From an uncultured Collinsella sp. (GTDB lineage: Bacteria > Actinomycetota > Coriobacteriia > Coriobacteriales > Coriobacteriaceae), in assembly GCA_900757595.1 (NCBI GenBank), contig CAAEOL010000063.1, forward strand, positions 48,141-112,140: 64,000 nt of DNA, in the 5' to 3' direction. Under the pieces are notes generated by a model. The model was not told where the DNA came from. It ran no database searches and saw only the letters and a list, made by a program, of their open reading frames with translations. This document shows positions 60,393-64,000 of this stretch, piece by piece. Position 1 is the first letter of the stretch. Every line of letters starts with the position of its first letter. A program made the translations under genes and the position numbers.

Positions 60393-60785
60393 ATGCGTAT
60401 CCGCATCGTGTGCCCCGTGAGCTGCGCCTATGAGGGCGACGCTGCGTTTGTGTCGATTCCGTCCACGGATGGCGAGTTTGGCGTCCTGCCTGCTCACTCC
60501 AGCGAGATCTGCACGATCGACCGCGGTTACGTTCGCGTTTCCGATAAGGCCATGGGCACTGTCGACCACACGTTTGCCGTGGCCGGCGGCTATGCCCAGG
60601 TTGCGGACGATGTCGTGACCGTTCTCGCCGAGCGCGCTTGCGATTTGGCGACCGTCGATGCCGACAAGCTTAAAGCTGATATTCAAGGTTTTGAAGAGAA
60701 GCTGGGTAATTTGTCGGAGGATGATGCACGCCGCGCCTACCTCTATAATGAAATCGCATGGTGTAAGCTCAAGCTTGCCCAATAG
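60393..60785 (+). CDS. atpC: ATP synthase F1 subunit epsilon
   Basis: A 130-residue rotor subunit: N-terminal beta sandwich (VCPVSCAYEGDAAFVSIPSTDGEFGVLPAHSSEICTIDRGYVRV) and C-terminal two-helix domain (about 88-130, DADKLKADIQGFEEKLG...) which can inhibit ATP hydrolysis. Start ATG 60393, 3 bp after atpD. A strong terminator follows at 60822. Confidence 0.93.
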   Translation: MRIRIVCPVSCAYEGDAAFVSIPSTDGEFGVLPAHSSEICTIDRGYVRVSDKAMGTVDHTFAVAGGYAQVADDVVTVLAERACDLATVDADKLKADIQGFEEKLGNLSEDDARRAYLYNEIAWCKLKLAQ

Positions 60786-60821
60786 TCAAACGATTTAGCG
60801 TTCGACCATTTGCGAACACAT

Positions 60822-60860
60822 CATGCCCGGGATGGCCCAGCCACCCCGGGCATGCTTTTT
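60822..60860 (+). terminator. Terminator of the atp operon
   Basis: CATGCCCGGG (60822-60831) pairs perfectly with CCCGGGCATG (60845-60854), followed by CTTTTT. Lies only 14 bp before the murA start, so murA may depend on readthrough or on a promoter within atpC. Confidence 0.8.
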
Positions 60861-60873
60861 GAAAGGGTAGACC

Positions 60874-62157
60874 TTGGATATTATCCGCGTTGAGGGTGGC
60901 CACGCCATCGGAGGCTCCGTGCCCGTCTCGGGCGCCAAGAACTCCGCGCTCAAACTCATGGCGGCAACGCTTCTGGCGCCGGGCAAGACGACGCTGCAGA
61001 ACGTGCCCGATATTTCCGATGTCCACGTGATGGGCAAGGTGCTCAAGGGCATGGGCGCTACGATCGATGTTCTCGACGAGCACACGCTCGAGATTGATAC
61101 CTCTCAGGTCGATTCATGGGAGGCCCCCTACGAGCTCGTTGCCAAGATGCGCGCTTCCACCGCCGTCATGGGGCCCCTGCTGGGCCGCTTCCATCGCGCC
61201 AAAATTGCCATGCCGGGCGGCTGCAACCTGGGTGCTCGTAAGATCGATATGCACATTCTTGGTCTTGAGGCCCTGGGCGTTGAGTTCGATACCGCCCACG
61301 GTTACATCAACGCTAATGCGCCCCAAGGTCTGCGCGGTACCACCGTCACGCTCGAGTTCGCCAGCGTCGGTGCGACCGAGAATCTCATCATGGCCTCTGT
61401 GCGCGCACAGGGCACCACGGTTATCGACAATGCCGCCCGCGAGCCCGAGATCGTCGATCTCGCTAACATGCTCAACGAGATGGGCGCCAAGATTGTTGGC
61501 GCCGGTACGCCCGTCGTGACTATCGAAGGCGTGGAAGAGCTCCATCCCGTTATCCATCGCGTGGTGGGCGACCGCATCGAGGCCGGTACCTTTATCGTCG
61601 CCGGTGCGTTGATGGCGGACGATCGCGGTGTCGATGTCACGGGCTTTTGCCCCATTCATTTGGGCATGGTGCTCAAGAAGATGGAGCTCATGGGTATCGA
61701 CTGCGAGCGCGTCGAGGATGGCGTCCATGTGAACCGTGCCGAGCGTATCAAGCCGGTCGACATCCAGACGCTTCCGTTCCCCGGTTTCCCGACCGACATG
61801 CAGGCGCAGATTATGGTGCTCTCCGCCCTTGCCGACGGCAGTTCCGTTATTACCGAGAACATCTTCGAGAATCGCTTTATGTTTGCCTCTGAGCTGGTGC
61901 GCATGGGTGCCGACATTCGTATCGAGAGCCATCATGCCATGATTCATGGCGTCAAGGGCTTCTCGGGTGCACAGGTTACCTCGCCCGATCTGCGCGGCGG
62001 AGCGGCCCTCGTCGTAGCGGGCTTGATCGCCGACGGGACGACCGAGGTTTCGGCTATCCATCACATCAAGCGCGGCTACGAGCATTTTGTCGAAAAGCTG
62101 CAGGCGCTTGGCGCGCATGTCGAGCATGCTACCGTCCCCGATCCCGTCATCTACTAA
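60874..62157 (+). CDS. murA: UDP-N-acetylglucosamine 1-carboxyvinyltransferase
   Basis: A 427-residue MurA, first committed enzyme of peptidoglycan synthesis, adding enolpyruvate from phosphoenolpyruvate to UDP-GlcNAc. GAKNSALKLMAATLLAPG (about 18-35, Lys-Asn at the active site), catalytic Cys in MPGGCNLGARKIDMH (about 112-126; a fosfomycin-binding Cys is thus present), and FPTDMQAQIMVLSALADG (about 307-324). TTG start at 60874 with GAAAGGG. Confidence 0.95.
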   Translation: MDIIRVEGGHAIGGSVPVSGAKNSALKLMAATLLAPGKTTLQNVPDISDVHVMGKVLKGMGATIDVLDEHTLEIDTSQVDSWEAPYELVAKMRASTAVMGPLLGRFHRAKIAMPGGCNLGARKIDMHILGLEALGVEFDTAHGYINANAPQGLRGTTVTLEFASVGATENLIMASVRAQGTTVIDNAAREPEIVDLANMLNEMGAKIVGAGTPVVTIEGVEELHPVIHRVVGDRIEAGTFIVAGALMADDRGVDVTGFCPIHLGMVLKKMELMGIDCERVEDGVHVNRAERIKPVDIQTLPFPGFPTDMQAQIMVLSALADGSSVITENIFENRFMFASELVRMGADIRIESHHAMIHGVKGFSGAQVTSPDLRGGAALVVAGLIADGTTEVSAIHHIKRGYEHFVEKLQALGAHVEHATVPDPVIY

Positions 62158-62169
62158 TACAGGTTGCCT

Positions 62170-63405
62170 ATGTTTAATAAAAAGCCCCTCGCGGATACCA
62201 CCACTCGAAGACCCTCAACTGGTGCGCAGGCCAAGATCTACAGTCGCGATAACGTGGCTCGTTATTCCGAGCGAGCTCGCCAACGTCGTCGTAGCCACAC
62301 GATTCGCCACGTCGCGCTCATTGTCGTGCTTGGCGTGCTGCTGAGTGCCACTACCGCTGCCGGCCTGTGGTTTGCCACCATTATGGGCAAGCTCGGCGAT
62401 TCTAATGTCATTACCGACAATCTGCGTCGGGTTCTGGTTGACACCGATGAGGCAAAGGATCCGTTCTACGTGCTGCTTCTTGGCACCGACGGCCGTCCGG
62501 GCGAGGATACGTATCGTGCCGACTCGATTATCCTGGCACGCATCGACCCCACGCAAAAGCAGGCGACGCTCATTTCCGTTCCGCGCGACACCAAGGTCGA
62601 GTACAAGGGCGAGACCATGAAGATCAACGCCTGCCATACCGTTGGCGGCGCCGAGGCCATGGTCGAGGCGGTCAACGAGCTGTGCGGTGTTCAGATTTCC
62701 CACTATGCCGAGGTCAGCTTCGACGGTATGCAGGCACTGATTGATTCGGTTGGCGGTATCGACATTAACGCAACCGATGATGTTGACGACCCCGAGCACC
62801 TGGATATTAAGATTACCGCTGGCCAGCAGCATATGGACGGTGCCACCGCCCTTACCTATGCCCGCTGCCGCTACACCTATGCCGACGGCGATTACACGCG
62901 CATGCGCCACCAGCGTCAGGTGCTTGGCGCCCTTGCCAACCAGATTCTCAATAACTTCGATGCCACGAAGATTTTTGGCCTGGTTAATTCGCTGTCCGAT
63001 ATGCTCGTAACCGATATGAGCGTTCAGGATATCGTGGCTACGGTCAACGCCATGCGCGGTATGGATGTCGACGGTATCTACTCGGCCAACCTGCCCTCGT
63101 ACGCCGACGACAGCACCATGATCGACGGTGTGAGCTACGTCTTTGTCTACGAGGACGAGCTCAAGGAAATGATGGCGCGCGTCGATGCTGGCAAGGATCC
63201 CAAGGGTCCCAACACCATGGGCCTTTCCGACGGTTCCAGCTCTACGATCGGCGACCTGAACAACAACACGTCTGACGATTACGCAAACGGTACCGCAACC
63301 TCATCGGTCAGCTCTGACGATTCCGATGACTCAAGCGATTCGAGCGATTCGGACTACTACGAAGAGCCCACCGGTGACGGCAACGGCTACGAAGCCAATT
63401 ATTAG
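62170..63405 (+). CDS. LCP (LytR-CpsA-Psr) family cell-wall glycopolymer ligase
   Basis: A 411-residue membrane-anchored enzyme that transfers teichoic-acid-like polymers or polysaccharides from lipid carriers to peptidoglycan. Basic cytoplasmic N-terminus (about 1-45), one membrane helix (about 46-68, HVALIVVLGVLLSATTAAGLWFA), then the extracellular LCP domain with LLLGTDGRPGEDTYRADSIILARIDP (catalytic-site Asp and Arg), SVPRDTKVEY, ALTYARCRYTYADGDYTRMRHQRQ (conserved Arg set). The tail is a Ser/Asp-rich low-complexity segment (DDSDDSSDSSDSDYYEE). ATG 62170 follows a weak AGG; TTG 62164 would add two residues. Confidence 0.92.
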   Translation: MFNKKPLADTTTRRPSTGAQAKIYSRDNVARYSERARQRRRSHTIRHVALIVVLGVLLSATTAAGLWFATIMGKLGDSNVITDNLRRVLVDTDEAKDPFYVLLLGTDGRPGEDTYRADSIILARIDPTQKQATLISVPRDTKVEYKGETMKINACHTVGGAEAMVEAVNELCGVQISHYAEVSFDGMQALIDSVGGIDINATDDVDDPEHLDIKITAGQQHMDGATALTYARCRYTYADGDYTRMRHQRQVLGALANQILNNFDATKIFGLVNSLSDMLVTDMSVQDIVATVNAMRGMDVDGIYSANLPSYADDSTMIDGVSYVFVYEDELKEMMARVDAGKDPKGPNTMGLSDGSSSTIGDLNNNTSDDYANGTATSSVSSDDSDDSSDSSDSDYYEEPTGDGNGYEANY

Positions 63406-63545
63406 GGTTACGCGGGCTTACCAGCCCGCGTAACCAGTTGACGCTGCAAACCCGCCAGAGCGGCAATCTGCCTTTCAACTTCGGCGGCATGATCAAAAGA
63501 TCAATGCCGCCTCGTTTCAAGGCACCTTGCTCGCTCTGGCGGGTT
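63406..63545 (+). repeat. Two-hairpin 3'-UTR element, copy C (diverged sequence, same fold)
   Basis: Begins at the base after the LCP stop. Hairpin 1: GGTTACGCGGGCT (63406-63418) pairs perfectly with 63423-63435; its sequence differs from copies A and B. The 19-nt linker (containing GACGCTGC) leads to hairpin 2: CCAGAGCG (63455-63462) with CGCTCTGG (63532-63539), extended outward to 14 bp by AACCCG/CGGGTT; middle stem TGCCTT/AAGGCA; inner GGCGGCATGATC/GATCAATGCCGCC. Confidence 0.8.
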
Positions 63546-63584
63546 TTCGCTCATATGACCCAATCCGCTGTCAAGAGCCACAAT

Positions 63585-63620
63585 GGCCCCGCCGACCGCT
63601 TGCAATCGGTCGGCGGGGCC
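63585..63620. terminator. Perfect 14-bp hairpin near an IS boundary
   Basis: GGCCCCGCCGACCG (63585-63598) pairs with 63607-63620 around CTTGCAAT. No T run. It may belong to the LCP gene end or to the noncoding end of the transposable element at the right edge. The DNA from here to 63829 has no gene, consistent with the IS noncoding end. Confidence 0.5.
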
Positions 63621-63829
63621 TGCCGTTAACCCGTCCCGGTCCGCCCCCGGCATGTCATCGACGCCTTCGGCTCAGTCTCATATCCGCGGATACCGTTCTG
63701 TCGGCCCGCACTCCATTCCTTCGGCGGGGTTCCCCAAGTCTGTCGAGGCGCATGCGGAGGGCTCCGCGCGCACAGCGAAATAGGGGGTATCCCCGAAGGC
63801 CGCCCGGCTCGCCGGGGCGGGGGCTATGT

Positions 63830-64000
63830 CTATTCCGCGCCCTCCCGGCACATCATGCCGAGGGCCCAGAGCCACCTCACGAGCTCGGCCGCGGTGGCCG
63901 CGTTAGCCTTCGCCTGGGGCATGCCGCGGGCGAGCATCTCCTCGCGCCGCCGCAGGAGCCGCTCGGATCCCTTCCTCCCGTGCATCCTTATCTCGAGGGG
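63830..64000 (-). CDS. IS110-family transposase, C-terminal fragment at window edge
   Basis: The last 56 codons of a minus-strand gene that continues beyond the window. The tail reads RLLRRREEMLARGMPQAKANAATAAELVRWLWALGMM, which fits the C-terminal helix of IS110-type DEDD transposases (xxRGMxxxKAxxAxAxxLxxxxWA). IS110 enzymes act with a bridge RNA encoded in a noncoding end of the element, and the gene-free DNA at about 63620-63829 could be that end. Family call is from this short piece only. No terminal inverted repeat is expected or seen. Confidence 0.55.
   Translation of the reverse strand, partial: PLEIRMHGRKGSERLLRRREEMLARGMPQAKANAATAAELVRWLWALGMMCREGAE

Noticed and set aside
63678..63875. 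65-codon minus-strand frame near the right edge
   Set aside because: Overlaps the transposase 3' end in another frame and lacks any recognisable feature.

Overview
The window is high-GC, gene-dense bacterial DNA. Gene order (a complete F1F0 ATP synthase operon followed by murA and an LCP protein), abundant GTG/TTG starts, strong purine-rich ribosome binding sites and paired PTS/GH4 sugar cassettes fit an anaerobic gut actinomycete of the Coriobacteriia, most likely Collinsella or a close relative. That assignment is inference from style and content; no rRNA or tRNA gene is present to confirm it.

Layout. 1-1.4 kb: end of a KdpD-like sensor kinase and its KdpE regulator. 1.5-8.4 kb: housekeeping genes (RlmKL rRNA methyltransferase, HAD phosphatase, transaldolase, Tex). 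8.8-13.2 kb: an oxidoreductase/OFA-type transporter/SDR operon with a divergent LysR regulator. 13.5-17.8 kb: a MarR-controlled heterodimeric ABC exporter. 18.0-22.8 kb: a Fic protein, pyridoxamine kinase plus a TIGR04076 protein, a DUF4143-type AAA ATPase and a low-molecular-weight phosphatase. 22.9-30.9 kb: two alpha-glucoside PTS plus 6-phospho-alpha-glucosidase cassettes, each with an RpiR regulator. 31.1-38.4 kb: an MFS exporter, then a prenylated-FMN decarboxylase module (LpdD-like/IDI-like fusion, DASS-type transporter, UbiD, UbiX, MerR). 38.5-46.5 kb: a second AAA ATPase, a membrane protein, an aldose epimerase, an amino-acid ABC transporter and an M20 peptidase. 46.7-53.6 kb: prfA, prmC, a HicAB toxin-antitoxin pair, a Sua5/YrdC protein, glpK and upp. 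53.9-63.4 kb: atpI-like, atpBEFHAGDC, murA and an LCP ligase. The right edge holds the 3' end of an IS110-family transposase.

Working together: the PTS/GH4 loci import and split phosphorylated alpha-glucosides. The UbiX/UbiD module probably imports and decarboxylates an aromatic acid; its first gene joins a flavin-chaperone-like domain to an isopentenyl-diphosphate-isomerase-like NUDIX domain whose catalytic cysteine position is alanine. This suggests a dedicated supply of the prenyl donor for UbiX.

The intergenic DNA is unusually structured. There are at least four dispersed palindrome families and several single-copy inverted repeats with arms of 18 to 43 bp. A two-hairpin element sits directly on the stop codons of three unrelated genes, with compensatory base changes and a constant 19-nt linker. 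The Fic gene and both AAA ATPases each carry two or three tandem operator-like repeats, most units or periods being 33-34 bp, directly upstream.
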